Part shown: one piece after another, positions 32,585 to 41,042 of the stretch
Numbering within the stretch: position 1 is the first letter of the stretch
Layout: every line of letters starts with the position of its first letter
From: CAVVZJ01 sp963752755
GTDB lineage: Bacteria > Planctomycetota > Planctomycetia > Isosphaerales > Isosphaeraceae
Length of the DNA stretch: 64,000 nt
Direction: 5' to 3'
NCBI GenBank assembly: GCA_963752755.1
Contig: CAVVZJ010000011.1
Span: 310,001 to 374,000, forward strand
The notes under the pieces: generated by a model
Database searches by the model: none
What the model saw: the letters and a program-made list of their open reading frames with translations, nothing else
Told to the model about the DNA's origin: nothing
Position numbers and translations under genes: made by a program

Positions 32585-33892
32585 ATGAGTGCCCTGTCCG
32601 AAGATGGCGCGTCCGGCGGCGATCCGCGCCGCGTGGCCATTCTGTTCGCCGGTGGGCCGGCCCCGGCGGCCAACGCCGTCATCTCGACGGCGGGCGCGTC
32701 CTTCCTGCGTAGCGGCACCGAGGTCGTGGGCATCCTCAACGGCTACTCGCGCCTGGTGGATTACTCACCGGAGAACCCGCTCGTCGAAGGCCGCGACTAT
32801 CTGATGCTGACCCGGCAGCGGCTCCGACGTACCCGAAACAGCCGCGGAATCCTGATCGGCACGGCGCGGACGAATCCGGGCAAGGATGTGGAGCGTCCCC
32901 AAGACCTGGCCGATGCTCAGAAGACCGCACCCTTGCGAAACGTCCACGCCGCCCTCTGCTCGCTCGGCGTGGATGCGCTGGTCTCGATCGGCGGCGATGA
33001 CACGCTGAAGACGGCCAACAAGTTCCTGATGTTCCAGAACCATCTCGAAGCCGATCGGCCGCGGATCAACGTGGTGCATGTGCCCAAGACGATCGACAAC
33101 GACTACTACGGCATCGACTTCACGTTCGGCTACTTCACGGCCGTCGAGACGCTGGCCGCCGAGATCCGCAACCTTCTGGCCGACGCCGAGGCGACGCAGA
33201 GCTTTTACCTGGTCGAGGCGATGGGTCGCAGCGCCGGCTGGCTCGCCTACGGGGCCGCGATCGCGGGCGAGGCGAGCCTGGTCATCAGCGTCGAGGATCT
33301 CACCGACGACTACCTGGTGGACGAGAAGTACCAGGAGCCCCGGAGTGGCGAGTGGAAGACGCGCCGGGTGATGGATCTCGACAAGGTCGTCGGCCTGATC
33401 CTCGAGACGATCGAGGTCCGCCACAAGGACGGCAAGGAATTCGGCGTGATCGTGATGGCCGAGGGGCTGGCGGAATACCTGCCGGCCAGTCATCTCGAGG
33501 GGATCGATCGCGACGATCACGGCCACATCGCCATCGCCCAGGTGCAGTTCGCCCGCCGCTTTGCCCGGCTGGTCACCGACGCCAACCGCAAGAAGTCGGG
33601 TGTCAGTCGCAAGATCACACCCATCCAGCTCGGCTACGAGGCACGTTGCGCCTTGCCCAATGCCTTCGACGTGATGCTGGGAAGCCAGCTTGGTGTCGGA
33701 GCCTATCGGGCCTTGAAGGAAGGGCACCGCAACGGCGTGATGGTCTCCGTGGCGGGCCAGCTGGAGCTTCTCTACAAACCGTTCGAGGAACTGATCGACC
33801 CAGAGACCCTCGTCACGAAGGTCCGCCGGATCGAGCACGGTTCTGACTTCCACAGGCTGGCTCGGTTCCTCGAGACCGAGATCCATCGCTGA
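32585..33892 (+). CDS. pfp: 6-phosphofructokinase, probably pyrophosphate-dependent
   Basis: 435 aa. N-terminal phosphate-binding FAGGPAPAANAVIS, then ALVSIGGDDTLKTANKF and VVHVPKTIDNDYYGID. In the PFK family an Asp after GGD and a Lys in the PKTIDND loop mark pyrophosphate-using enzymes; ATP-using ones have GGDG and PGTIDND. Catalytic Asp lies in TIDND, substrate-binding MGR in VEAMGRSAGWLAYG. The length also fits the PPi-PFK group II. It interconverts fructose-6-phosphate and fructose-1,6-bisphosphate reversibly. A strong ribosome binding site (AAGGAGG) lies 4-5 nt before the ATG. A hairpin terminator follows at 33913. Confidence 0.9.
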   Translation: MSALSEDGASGGDPRRVAILFAGGPAPAANAVISTAGASFLRSGTEVVGILNGYSRLVDYSPENPLVEGRDYLMLTRQRLRRTRNSRGILIGTARTNPGKDVERPQDLADAQKTAPLRNVHAALCSLGVDALVSIGGDDTLKTANKFLMFQNHLEADRPRINVVHVPKTIDNDYYGIDFTFGYFTAVETLAAEIRNLLADAEATQSFYLVEAMGRSAGWLAYGAAIAGEASLVISVEDLTDDYLVDEKYQEPRSGEWKTRRVMDLDKVVGLILETIEVRHKDGKEFGVIVMAEGLAEYLPASHLEGIDRDDHGHIAIAQVQFARRFARLVTDANRKKSGVSRKITPIQLGYEARCALPNAFDVMLGSQLGVGAYRALKEGHRNGVMVSVAGQLELLYKPFEELIDPETLVTKVRRIEHGSDFHRLARFLETEIHR

Positions 33893-33912
33893 GCTCGGAG
33901 CGATCCGATCTC

Positions 33913-33940
33913 GCAGGGCGTTTTTTACCCGACGCCCTGC
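33913..33940. terminator. Bidirectional hairpin terminator
   Basis: GCAGGGCGT (33913-33921) pairs with ACGCCCTGC (33932-33940) around a T-rich loop. It sits between the convergent ends of the phosphofructokinase and the cytochrome oxidase operon and could terminate both. Confidence 0.6.
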
Positions 33941-33944
33941 GGGG

Positions 33945-34202
33945 TCACATCTCCGGCAACGCACCCCGCTTCACGGCGCGGGTGATCATGAACGCGCCGG
34001 TGGAGAAGAGGGTGATCGGCATCGCGATCATCAGCAGGATGCTGTAGAAGTAGCCGTTGGCGACGCGCTTGGCCTCCTCGGGGTTCTGCGAGGCGACCGC
34101 CTCCTTGCAGTTCGGACAGGCCGAGGCGGTGGGCGTGCGCGCGGGGGCGATGACAAGCATCAGGGCCAGACCGAGGGCGAGGATCAGTTTCTTCGGGCTC
34201 AT
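33945..34202 (-). CDS. Small exported/membrane protein of the cytochrome oxidase operon
   Basis: 85 aa. A signal peptide (KKLILALGLALMLVIAPART) is followed by CPNCKEAVASQ, a CxxC pair just outside the membrane, then YFYSILLMIAMPITLFSTGA as a membrane segment and a basic tail. GGGAG is placed 8 nt before the ATG at 34202. It is the last gene of the cox cluster, 34 nt after the SCO-DUF420 gene. A role in metal handling or oxidase assembly is suggested by the CxxC and the context; this is inference. Confidence 0.75.
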   Translation of the reverse strand: MSPKKLILALGLALMLVIAPARTPTASACPNCKEAVASQNPEEAKRVANGYFYSILLMIAMPITLFSTGAFMITRAVKRGALPEM

Positions 34203-34236
34203 GGGAGGCGACTCCCTATTCTTCGGAACTTCTTCG

Positions 34237-35322
34237 TCAGAGGGCGCTGGTGACCCCCGAGAAATCCATCCGGTAGAGCATCCAGTAAACGACCACACCT
34301 GTGATCGATACGTAGAGCCAGATCGGAAACGTGACGCGTGCGATCCGGAGATGCCGGTCGTAACGGCCGCGGACGGCGTGGATCAGGGTCAGCACGATCA
34401 AGGGCAAGACGCCGGCCGCGAGGACGGTGTGGGAGAGCAGGATCGTGAAGTAGGTTGTCCGCAAGCCCCGTCCGATCCCCTGGAAGGGGACGCTCCCCTT
34501 CACCACCAGGAAATGATAGACGAGATAGCAGGTCAGGAACAGCCCCGAGACCACCACCGCAGCGCTCATGGCGACGATGTGCGCCCGGGTCTGACCCCGA
34601 CGGATCAGCAACCAACCGGTCAGCAGCAGGAAGCCGCAGGTGCCATTGAGGGCGGCATTGATGGTGGGGAGGCGGGTGGCCCAGAGGTTGTCGAGCTTGC
34701 GAGCCCGGGCCTGGAGACGGCGAATCGCATCGGGGTCGTTGGCGTCAAAGTAGCCGACGATGCGGTTGCCGCGATCCACGAGAGCGAGCTTCTGACTGTG
34801 GGCCACGGCTTCTGCCCCACGGGCACGCTCTTCCTCAGACGCCGGCGTGACAGGGACGCGGAACTGGTTGAGCACTAGTTGATAGACGGTGTCGGACGGG
34901 CCGGTGAGGAACCACCAGCGGTCGGGGTCGGCCTGGAAGCCGCGGGCATAGGCGGCGAGCACGTCGGGCGTATCGTGCTCGGGATCGACGGAGATGCTGA
35001 CCAGCCGGACGCCGGTCCCGCCAAGTTTCTCTTGCAAGCCCTTCATCTGGGCGCTGATCCGCGGGCAGGAGGCGGGGCAGCGGGTGAAGATGAAGGCGGC
35101 GACCCAGACCCGATCCGCGAGGTCAGCCTGGGTGACGCTCCGGCCCGAGCGTTCGGTGAGGCGGAACGTGCCGAGGGGTAACGGTTGACGGTCGAGTGAC
35201 TCGCCAGCGGAGGAGACGGCAAAATCTTTGGGGCGATCGCCGACCAGCGCGAGGCAGAGCCCGGCCGAGACGAGGATGGTGGCAACGACGACGAGAGTAC
35301 CGAGGAGATAGGAGCGGTTCAC
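34237..35322 (-). CDS. SCO1/SenC copper chaperone fused to DUF420 membrane domain
   Basis: 361 aa. The N-terminal anchor (LGTLVVVATILVSAGLCLAL) leads into a thioredoxin-like SCO domain with the copper-binding motif TRCPASCPRIS (about residue 80), a RLVSISVDPEHDTPD strand and the ligand His region AHSQKLALVD (about 170). The C-terminal half (about 205-350) is a DUF420-like four- or five-helix membrane domain (FLLLTGWLLIRRGQTRAHIV, GLFLTCYLVYHFLVVKG, TYFTILLSHTVLAAGVL). The two are usually separate genes in oxidase clusters. It delivers copper to the CuA centre. The GTG start at 35322 is tentative. Confidence 0.85.
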   Translation of the reverse strand: MNRSYLLGTLVVVATILVSAGLCLALVGDRPKDFAVSSAGESLDRQPLPLGTFRLTERSGRSVTQADLADRVWVAAFIFTRCPASCPRISAQMKGLQEKLGGTGVRLVSISVDPEHDTPDVLAAYARGFQADPDRWWFLTGPSDTVYQLVLNQFRVPVTPASEEERARGAEAVAHSQKLALVDRGNRIVGYFDANDPDAIRRLQARARKLDNLWATRLPTINAALNGTCGFLLLTGWLLIRRGQTRAHIVAMSAAVVVSGLFLTCYLVYHFLVVKGSVPFQGIGRGLRTTYFTILLSHTVLAAGVLPLIVLTLIHAVRGRYDRHLRIARVTFPIWLYVSITGVVVYWMLYRMDFSGVTSAL

Positions 35323-35445
35323 AGGGAATGACGATCGGGTTCGGGACGGGCGGGTCTTATCCGGTTTTCTTGGGGTCCGCCCGCGGTGCCCCGGCCAGGG
35401 TGAACGGCACCTCGGCGTCGGGGCTTCCAACGGACGGCTGGCCGC

Positions 35446-35829
35446 TCAGACCGCTCGCATCGTGTTGAGGCCGGGAACGAGGGGCGCGGCCGCGGCTTCC
35501 TCTTCCAGGGGCTCGCCGATGGGCTGCATGCCGATGTCGGGCATGAGGGCGAGGATCAGGATCGTGGCCAGGATCGAGGCCGGCACGATCACGAAATAGA
35601 CCCACTTGCCCTCGAACTTCACATGCATGAAGTAGAGGCCGACCAGAGCCGCCTTGATCCCGGCCAGTGTCATCAGGCCGATGACCAGCATGCCGAAGCC
35701 GCCAGCCATGAGCTTGGCGTAGAAGTACTCGAGCACGGTCAGGACCAGCAGCGCGTAGAAAATCTTCATGTACGGGGCATGCGACTCGACGTGCTGTTGC
35801 TGGTCGTAGGTGAGATTGTGGGCTTCCAT
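35446..35829 (-). CDS. ctaF: Cytochrome c oxidase subunit IV (CtaF/CoxD-type)
   Basis: 127 aa. Three membrane segments: APYMKIFYALLVLTVLEYFY, FGMLVIGLMTLAGIKAALVG and WVYFVIVPASILATILILAL, with the family signature LVGLYFMHVKFEGKW between the second and third. It is a small non-catalytic subunit of the caa3/aa3 oxidase. An acidic cytoplasmic tail ends the protein. It follows subunit III by 62 nt. Confidence 0.9.
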   Translation of the reverse strand: MEAHNLTYDQQQHVESHAPYMKIFYALLVLTVLEYFYAKLMAGGFGMLVIGLMTLAGIKAALVGLYFMHVKFEGKWVYFVIVPASILATILILALMPDIGMQPIGEPLEEEAAAAPLVPGLNTMRAV

Positions 35830-35891
35830 GGGCCGGCTTCCCCGGGAGGGTTCGAGCGATTCGGACCAGTTCCGATCGAGGTCGGGTGCGT

Positions 35892-36845
35892 TCAGATCAG
35901 GTAAACGACCGTGAACAGGATGATCCAGACGAGGTCCACGAAGTGCCAGTAGAGTCCAGCCAGTTCGACGGAGCTGTGGTTGTCGTGGCTGTAGCGTCCG
36001 CGTAGGGCGGCGATGAAGATGCAGGTCAGCAGGATGATGCCGCCAGCGACGTGGGCCCCGTGGAAGCCGGTCATGGTGAAGAAGCAGGAGGCGAAGAGGC
36101 TCGACGACGGCCGGAAATGGTGGTCGGCGCTGATACCGATTGGGTGGTAGTGGCCGAGCATCAACGACCAGTACTCATAGACCTGCACGCTGAGGAAGAC
36201 GCTGCCGATGCCGATCGTCGCGAGCAGGAAGAGCTTCATCTTCGCCTGATCGCCCCTCTGGATGGCCGACAGTGCGAGGACCATCGTGACCGACGAGCAG
36301 ATCAGGATGAACGTGTTGATGGCCGTCAGGTCGATCGAGAGGGGGTTCGTCAAGGAATGATAGGGCTCGGGCCAGTGGAAGGTCTCCAGGGCCTCGACCT
36401 CGGACTCTGCCTTGACGTCGGCGAGGGATTTTTCCAGTTGCTCGGCCTGTTCGGGGTTCAGCGGCGAGACCAGGGCATGCGGTAAGCCGTGGAGGATCTC
36501 CTCCACCTCATGCTCGGTCTTGCCCGTGACCCGTTCGATGGCCGCGATGACGGCGGAACGGTCGGAGCCGACAGAGCTGACGACAATCCCCTTGGAGTCT
36601 TCGAGACCTTCGAGGTTCGTGGCGGGGGAGAAGAGGTTGCTGTACGAAGCCGGGGGGCTACCGGCTCGGAGGACGACGTAGGAGCCGATCAGGCCGGTGA
36701 AGAACATGATCTCGGTGCCGAGGAACAGCCACATCGCGACCTTGCCGGGCGTGATCGGCGGGGCCTGGACGGTCGGCTGGGCCATCAGGCCGCGATCGAC
36801 CTGGGTCTCGGCGGGGAAGGCCGGGGCGGCGGGGGCATGTGCCAT
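35892..36845 (-). CDS. ctaE: Cytochrome c oxidase subunit III
   Basis: 317 aa. Begins with a Pro/Ala-rich tail, then GKVAMWLFLGTEIMFFTGLI, the characteristic first helix of subunit III. About 95 residues that are not normally present here follow (NLFSPATNLEGLEDSKG through LETFHWPEPYHSLTNP), then DLTAINTFILICSSVTMVLA and the conserved C-terminal helices with FFTMTGFHGAHVAGGIILL and GLYWHFVDLVWIILFTVVYL. It supports proton uptake and stability of the oxidase. The insertion lies in a region predicted to be outside the membrane. Confidence 0.93.
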   Translation of the reverse strand: MAHAPAAPAFPAETQVDRGLMAQPTVQAPPITPGKVAMWLFLGTEIMFFTGLIGSYVVLRAGSPPASYSNLFSPATNLEGLEDSKGIVVSSVGSDRSAVIAAIERVTGKTEHEVEEILHGLPHALVSPLNPEQAEQLEKSLADVKAESEVEALETFHWPEPYHSLTNPLSIDLTAINTFILICSSVTMVLALSAIQRGDQAKMKLFLLATIGIGSVFLSVQVYEYWSLMLGHYHPIGISADHHFRPSSSLFASCFFTMTGFHGAHVAGGIILLTCIFIAALRGRYSHDNHSSVELAGLYWHFVDLVWIILFTVVYLI

Positions 36846-36944
36846 CGCGAATCCACCTTCGGATCAAGCTACCGGGCCGCCGGATCGCCCGTTCCCTTGC
36901 CTTGGGGAGCGGCCGACGTCCCGCGAGCCGTCGTCAACGTCACG

Positions 36945-37910
36945 TCAGATCGGGTTCAACACGAGCAGCAACAGCACCGTCGGGAGGTACACGAACGAGG
37001 CCCGCAGCAGGGCGTGCGCGGCCCGGTCGGACACCTCAGACCAGAAGCGGGCGGCATAGGCAAGATAGAAGAGGCCGACCGCCAGGGCACCGAGGAAATA
37101 CCAGTGGCCGGCAAGGCCGACCACAGCCGGCAGCAGACCACCCGGGATCAGGGTCAAGGCGTAGCCAGCCGCCTGTCGGCCGGTCATCTGGCCGAGCGGG
37201 TCCACCGAGGGGAGCATCCGCAGGCCGGCTCGGGCGTAGTCGTCGCGGTAGATCCACGCGATCGCCAGGAAATGTGGGAACTGCCAGAGGAAGACGATCA
37301 AAAAGAGGGCCGCCGCCTCGATCCCGAGGCCGCCCGTCGCCGCTGCCCAGCCGATCACCGGCGGCAGGGCACCCGGCACGGCACCGATGGCGGTGTTCAA
37401 TGTCGTGACCGACTTCAGGGGGGTATAGACGGCAACGTAGAGCACGAAGGTCGCCAGGGCCACGGCCGCCGCGGCGGGGGTCGTCAATGTCAACAGGATG
37501 CCCAGTCCTGCGAGGGCCAGGAGGGTGGCGAAGATGGCCGCCGGCAGAGGAGCGATCCGGCCACTTGGCAGAGGGCGGGAGAGGGTCCGACGCATCCTGG
37601 CGTCGCGACGTCGCTCGATCACCTGGTTCCAGGCACTCGCGCCGCCAGCGATGAGTCCCGTTCCCAGCAAGACGCCGAGCCAGGCGGACAGCGCGCCCTG
37701 ACCGCGAGCGCCGAGGCCGTAGCCGACGGCGACCGTCAGCAGGACCATCACAGCGATCCGGGGCTTGGTGAGCGAGACGTAGGCGGACAGGAGACCCCCA
37801 CGGCGTTGCGAAACGGCGAGGTCCAGGGTGTCGGGTTCAATGGAATCCTCAACCAGTCGCGAGGCGGCAGGGGCCACGATCGGGAGGGCCGTCTTCATGC
37901 TCATGCTCAT
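36945..37910 (-). CDS. ctaB: Protoheme IX farnesyltransferase
   Basis: 321 aa, UbiA-family membrane prenyltransferase that makes heme O from heme B. Conserved motifs: YVSLTKPRIAVMVLLTV, NQVIERRRDARMRRTLSRPL (metal-diphosphate site), VYTPLKSVTTLNTAIGAVPG, and FLIVFLWQFPHFLAIAWIY with YARAGLRMLP. Up to nine membrane helices. Its ATG overlaps the stop of ctaA (ATGA at 37907-37910), so heme O and heme A synthesis are translationally coupled. Confidence 0.95.
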   Translation of the reverse strand: MSMSMKTALPIVAPAASRLVEDSIEPDTLDLAVSQRRGGLLSAYVSLTKPRIAVMVLLTVAVGYGLGARGQGALSAWLGVLLGTGLIAGGASAWNQVIERRRDARMRRTLSRPLPSGRIAPLPAAIFATLLALAGLGILLTLTTPAAAAVALATFVLYVAVYTPLKSVTTLNTAIGAVPGALPPVIGWAAATGGLGIEAAALFLIVFLWQFPHFLAIAWIYRDDYARAGLRMLPSVDPLGQMTGRQAAGYALTLIPGGLLPAVVGLAGHWYFLGALAVGLFYLAYAARFWSEVSDRAAHALLRASFVYLPTVLLLLVLNPI

Positions 37911-39106
37911 GCGACCGCCTCCAGATCTCGTCGAGCGGGGACTGGCATGGGGGAGGATTCGGGGGATTCGACCCGTCGCGGGGCGGGTGTCAGGAGCCGG
38001 AAGGATCGCAAGGCCAGAACCACGGCGGCTGCCAGCAGCAGGGCGCCGAGCCCTTGATGACCGAGACGAATCAAGGCTTGAAGCCTACTCAGGTCGGCCG
38101 GTCGGGCGAGGCCGTCGAACGGCGGGTGCGTCCACCAGTTGCCCACGCCGAGCACCACCTGGACGGCGGCGAGCACGAAGAGAGCCCGGGCTGACGGGAC
38201 CAGCTCGGGGATCGCATCGCGATGCCGGAAGACCCGAACGGTCAGCATCACCGCGTGGGCGAGGACGGCGAGAGCGAGGAAGGCGTGGATGAGCAGGCCG
38301 GTGGTCGTGAGGAAGTGGCGAGTGTAGGCACCGGCCACGATCTGGGCATAGATCAAGGCGACGGTCCAGATCGAGAGCCAGCGGAGCCGGGACGGATCGC
38401 GACGTCGCGGGCCGGCTTCGACCCAGCGTCGGCCCGTCAAGACGGCGAGGACCACCATCAGGGCGAAGACGGCCTGAGCGGTAAAGCCGTGGATGAAGGC
38501 GAGATCTGCCGAGTTACGGGTGACGCGGATGCCGCCGAGGGCCCCCTGCCCCACGACGGCCGCCAGGGCGAGCCAGCCGAGGCCGAGCGGGACGTCGCGG
38601 CGGAGGAGGCCGAACCAGACCGCCAGGATCAAGGCGCCGGAGCCGATCGCGGCAATCGCCAGCACGCTGGCGATCGGTCGACCGTAGAAGGCTCCAACCG
38701 GAGCCCCGATGGCGACACCGACGGCCAGCAGGACGACCGCGATGAGCCCGAGCGACCGGGCGCCGAGGCGGTCGATTGTGAACCAGGATGCCAGGGCGAC
38801 GCAGGCGAGTCCCAGGCCCGAGCCATAGAGGCGGTGCCCATGCTCGACGAAGACCGACCAGGTCGTCTCGAACATGTTATAAAGAAACATATTGATTCCG
38901 AACGTCGTCGGCCAGTCGGGCACCGCCATGCCGGCGCGGAGGACGGTCACGGTGCCGCCGAGCAGAAGCATCGGCCAGGTCAGCACCGCCGCGGCGATCG
39001 CGAGCCGGTGTGGCCAGGGTCGGTAGGCCGAGGGTCCGGCGGGTGGTCGTGGCGGCGGGTCGGTCATCGAGGGTTCCGGGGTGGTCATCGGCTCGTCGAG
39101 GGTCAC
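37907..39106 (-). CDS. ctaA: Heme A synthase
   Basis: 399 aa, COX15/CtaA family; oxidises the methyl group of heme O. Eight membrane segments are expected. Recognised parts: VLTWPMLLLGGTVTVLRAGM, VPDWPTTF, VEHGHRLYGSGLGLACVALA (heme-ligand His), GALGGIRVTRNSADLAFIHG (second His), and in the second half LIHAFLALAVLAHAV and RLGHQGLGALLLAAAVVLAL with His ligands. ATG 39106 is one of three closely spaced in-frame starts (also 39088 and 39067). Confidence 0.92.
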   Translation of the reverse strand: MTLDEPMTTPEPSMTDPPPRPPAGPSAYRPWPHRLAIAAAVLTWPMLLLGGTVTVLRAGMAVPDWPTTFGINMFLYNMFETTWSVFVEHGHRLYGSGLGLACVALASWFTIDRLGARSLGLIAVVLLAVGVAIGAPVGAFYGRPIASVLAIAAIGSGALILAVWFGLLRRDVPLGLGWLALAAVVGQGALGGIRVTRNSADLAFIHGFTAQAVFALMVVLAVLTGRRWVEAGPRRRDPSRLRWLSIWTVALIYAQIVAGAYTRHFLTTTGLLIHAFLALAVLAHAVMLTVRVFRHRDAIPELVPSARALFVLAAVQVVLGVGNWWTHPPFDGLARPADLSRLQALIRLGHQGLGALLLAAAVVLALRSFRLLTPAPRRVESPESSPMPVPARRDLEAVA

Positions 39107-39157
39107 GGACGGGGGGATGGTCGATCCACGACGGCACGACCATCCCCACGCGGAAAG

Positions 39158-41038
39158 TCAGGCCATGAGCGGGTCGAGCGGTCCGGCCTCGGTGGGCCGG
39201 GGACGGGTTTGCGGCAGGTAGTCCTCGGGGATGCCGGGGACACTGTACTCGTAGGCCGGGTGATAGACGGTCGGAATCCGGAGGAAGTTGTAGTGCGGCG
39301 GCGGCGAAGTCGTGGACCATTCGAGGGTGTTGGCATGCCAGGGATTCTCGCTCGCCTTGGGGCCGGCCACGAGGCTGTAAACAAAGTTCCAGACGAAGAA
39401 CAACTGGCTCACGCCGAGCAGCAGGGCGCAAACCGTCATGAACTCGTTCATGGAATGGATGGTCGGGTTGTCCAGGAACTTGTAGTAGTACGGGTCAGCG
39501 ATCCGGCGCGGATGACCGTGCATGCCGACGATGTGCATCGGGAAGAACGTGCCATTAAAGAAGAGGAACGAGAGGAAGAAGTGAATCTTGCCCAGAGTCT
39601 CGTTCATCAGGCGGCCGAACATCTTCGGGAACCAGTAGTAGATGCCCGCGAAGAGGCCGAAGGTGCTGCCGCCGAAGAGGACGTAGTGGATGTGGCCGAC
39701 GATGAAATAGGTGTCGTGGATGTGGATGTCCACCGGGGTGGCGGCCATGAAGATGCCTGAGAGGCCGCCGATGATGAACATGGCCACGAAGGCGATGGCG
39801 CAGAGCATAGCCGAGGTGAGGTGCAGCGACCCGCCCCACATCGTACCGATCCAGTTGAAGACCTTGATCGCTGACGGTAACGCGATCATCATCGTCGAGA
39901 GCATGAACGTGGCGCCCAGGGCGGGGTTCATGCCCGACTGGAACATGTGGTGTCCCCAGACGATAAAGCCGAGGAAGGCGATCCCCGCGATGGCGAAGAC
40001 CATCGGCTTGTAGCCGAAGAGGGGCTTGCGGCTGAAGGTGCTGATGACGTCGGAGACCATGCCCATCGCCGGCAGGATCATGATGTAAACGGCCGGGTGG
40101 GAGTAGAACCAGAAGAGGTGCTGCCAGAGCAAGGTCTGGCCGCCGCCGACCGGGCCGGGCTGGTTGGCGACCGACCAGGCGACCGGCGTGAAGAAGTTGG
40201 TGCCGGCGGTGCGGTCCAGCAACTGCATGACCAGGGCCGACGTCAGCACTGGCAAGGCGAACGCCTGGAGGGTCGCCGTGATGAACATGGCCCAGACGGT
40301 CATGGGCATGCGGAACATCTTCATGCCGGGGGCACGGAGCATGATGATGGTGGTCATGTAGTTGATCGAGCCCATCATCGACGAGATGCCGACGAAGAGG
40401 ATCGAGATCAGCCAGAGCGTCTGGCCGTTCATCGAGCCGGGCGTCGCCCAGCGGAAGAGGGCGAGCAGGGGGTAGCTCGTCCAGCCGGCCTCGGGGGCGC
40501 CGCCAGGGACGGTGAACGAGAGCAGGATGACCACGAAGGCCGGCCACATGAACCAGTAGCTGAGCATGTTCAGCTTCGGGAATGCCATGTCCCGGGCGCC
40601 GATCATCAAGGGGATCAGGAAGTTGCCGAAGGCGCCGGTCAGCAAGGGGATGATCACGAAGAAGATCATCACCGAGGCGTGCATGGTGAACAGTTTATTG
40701 TAGAACTCGGGCGGCATCTTGCCGCCGGTGTGCCACTCGGACTCCATGAACTGGCTGAGGATCGGCACGTTGGACCAGGGCCAGGCGAGCTGCCAGCGGA
40801 CGGCCAACGCGAGCAGGCCGCCGAGGAGGAAGAAGATCAGGCCCGAGAAGAGGAACTGGATGCCGATGACCTTGTGGTCGGTGGAGAAGACATACTTGGT
40901 CAGGAAGTTTGAGGGCGCCGGGTGGATGTGGTCGTCGTGCCCGGTGTGACCGTGGGCCTCGGCGTGGGCGTGCGCGGAGGCTTCGGAGCCGTGGCCAGGG
41001 CCGACTTCGTGGCCGTCTTCGGGGTGGTTGGGATTCAT
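39158..41038 (-). CDS. ctaD: Cytochrome c oxidase subunit I
   Basis: 626 aa. The N-terminus is His-rich (GHDDHIHPAP), then STDHKVIGIQFLFSGLIFFL. The heme-copper core is intact: FTMHASVMIFFVIIPLLTGA, the CuB/Tyr motif FYSHPAVYIMILPAMGMV, IVWGHHMFQSGMNP with the two adjacent CuB histidines, and the heme-ligand motif DTYFIVGHIHYVLFGG. It reduces oxygen to water and pumps protons. Typical aa3 (A-type) oxidase by these motifs. It begins four bases after the end of subunit II. The C-terminal ~80 residues are less conserved and cytoplasmic. Confidence 0.97.
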   Translation of the reverse strand: MNPNHPEDGHEVGPGHGSEASAHAHAEAHGHTGHDDHIHPAPSNFLTKYVFSTDHKVIGIQFLFSGLIFFLLGGLLALAVRWQLAWPWSNVPILSQFMESEWHTGGKMPPEFYNKLFTMHASVMIFFVIIPLLTGAFGNFLIPLMIGARDMAFPKLNMLSYWFMWPAFVVILLSFTVPGGAPEAGWTSYPLLALFRWATPGSMNGQTLWLISILFVGISSMMGSINYMTTIIMLRAPGMKMFRMPMTVWAMFITATLQAFALPVLTSALVMQLLDRTAGTNFFTPVAWSVANQPGPVGGGQTLLWQHLFWFYSHPAVYIMILPAMGMVSDVISTFSRKPLFGYKPMVFAIAGIAFLGFIVWGHHMFQSGMNPALGATFMLSTMMIALPSAIKVFNWIGTMWGGSLHLTSAMLCAIAFVAMFIIGGLSGIFMAATPVDIHIHDTYFIVGHIHYVLFGGSTFGLFAGIYYWFPKMFGRLMNETLGKIHFFLSFLFFNGTFFPMHIVGMHGHPRRIADPYYYKFLDNPTIHSMNEFMTVCALLLGVSQLFFVWNFVYSLVAGPKASENPWHANTLEWSTTSPPPHYNFLRIPTVYHPAYEYSVPGIPEDYLPQTRPRPTEAGPLDPLMA

Positions 41039-41042
41039 GATT

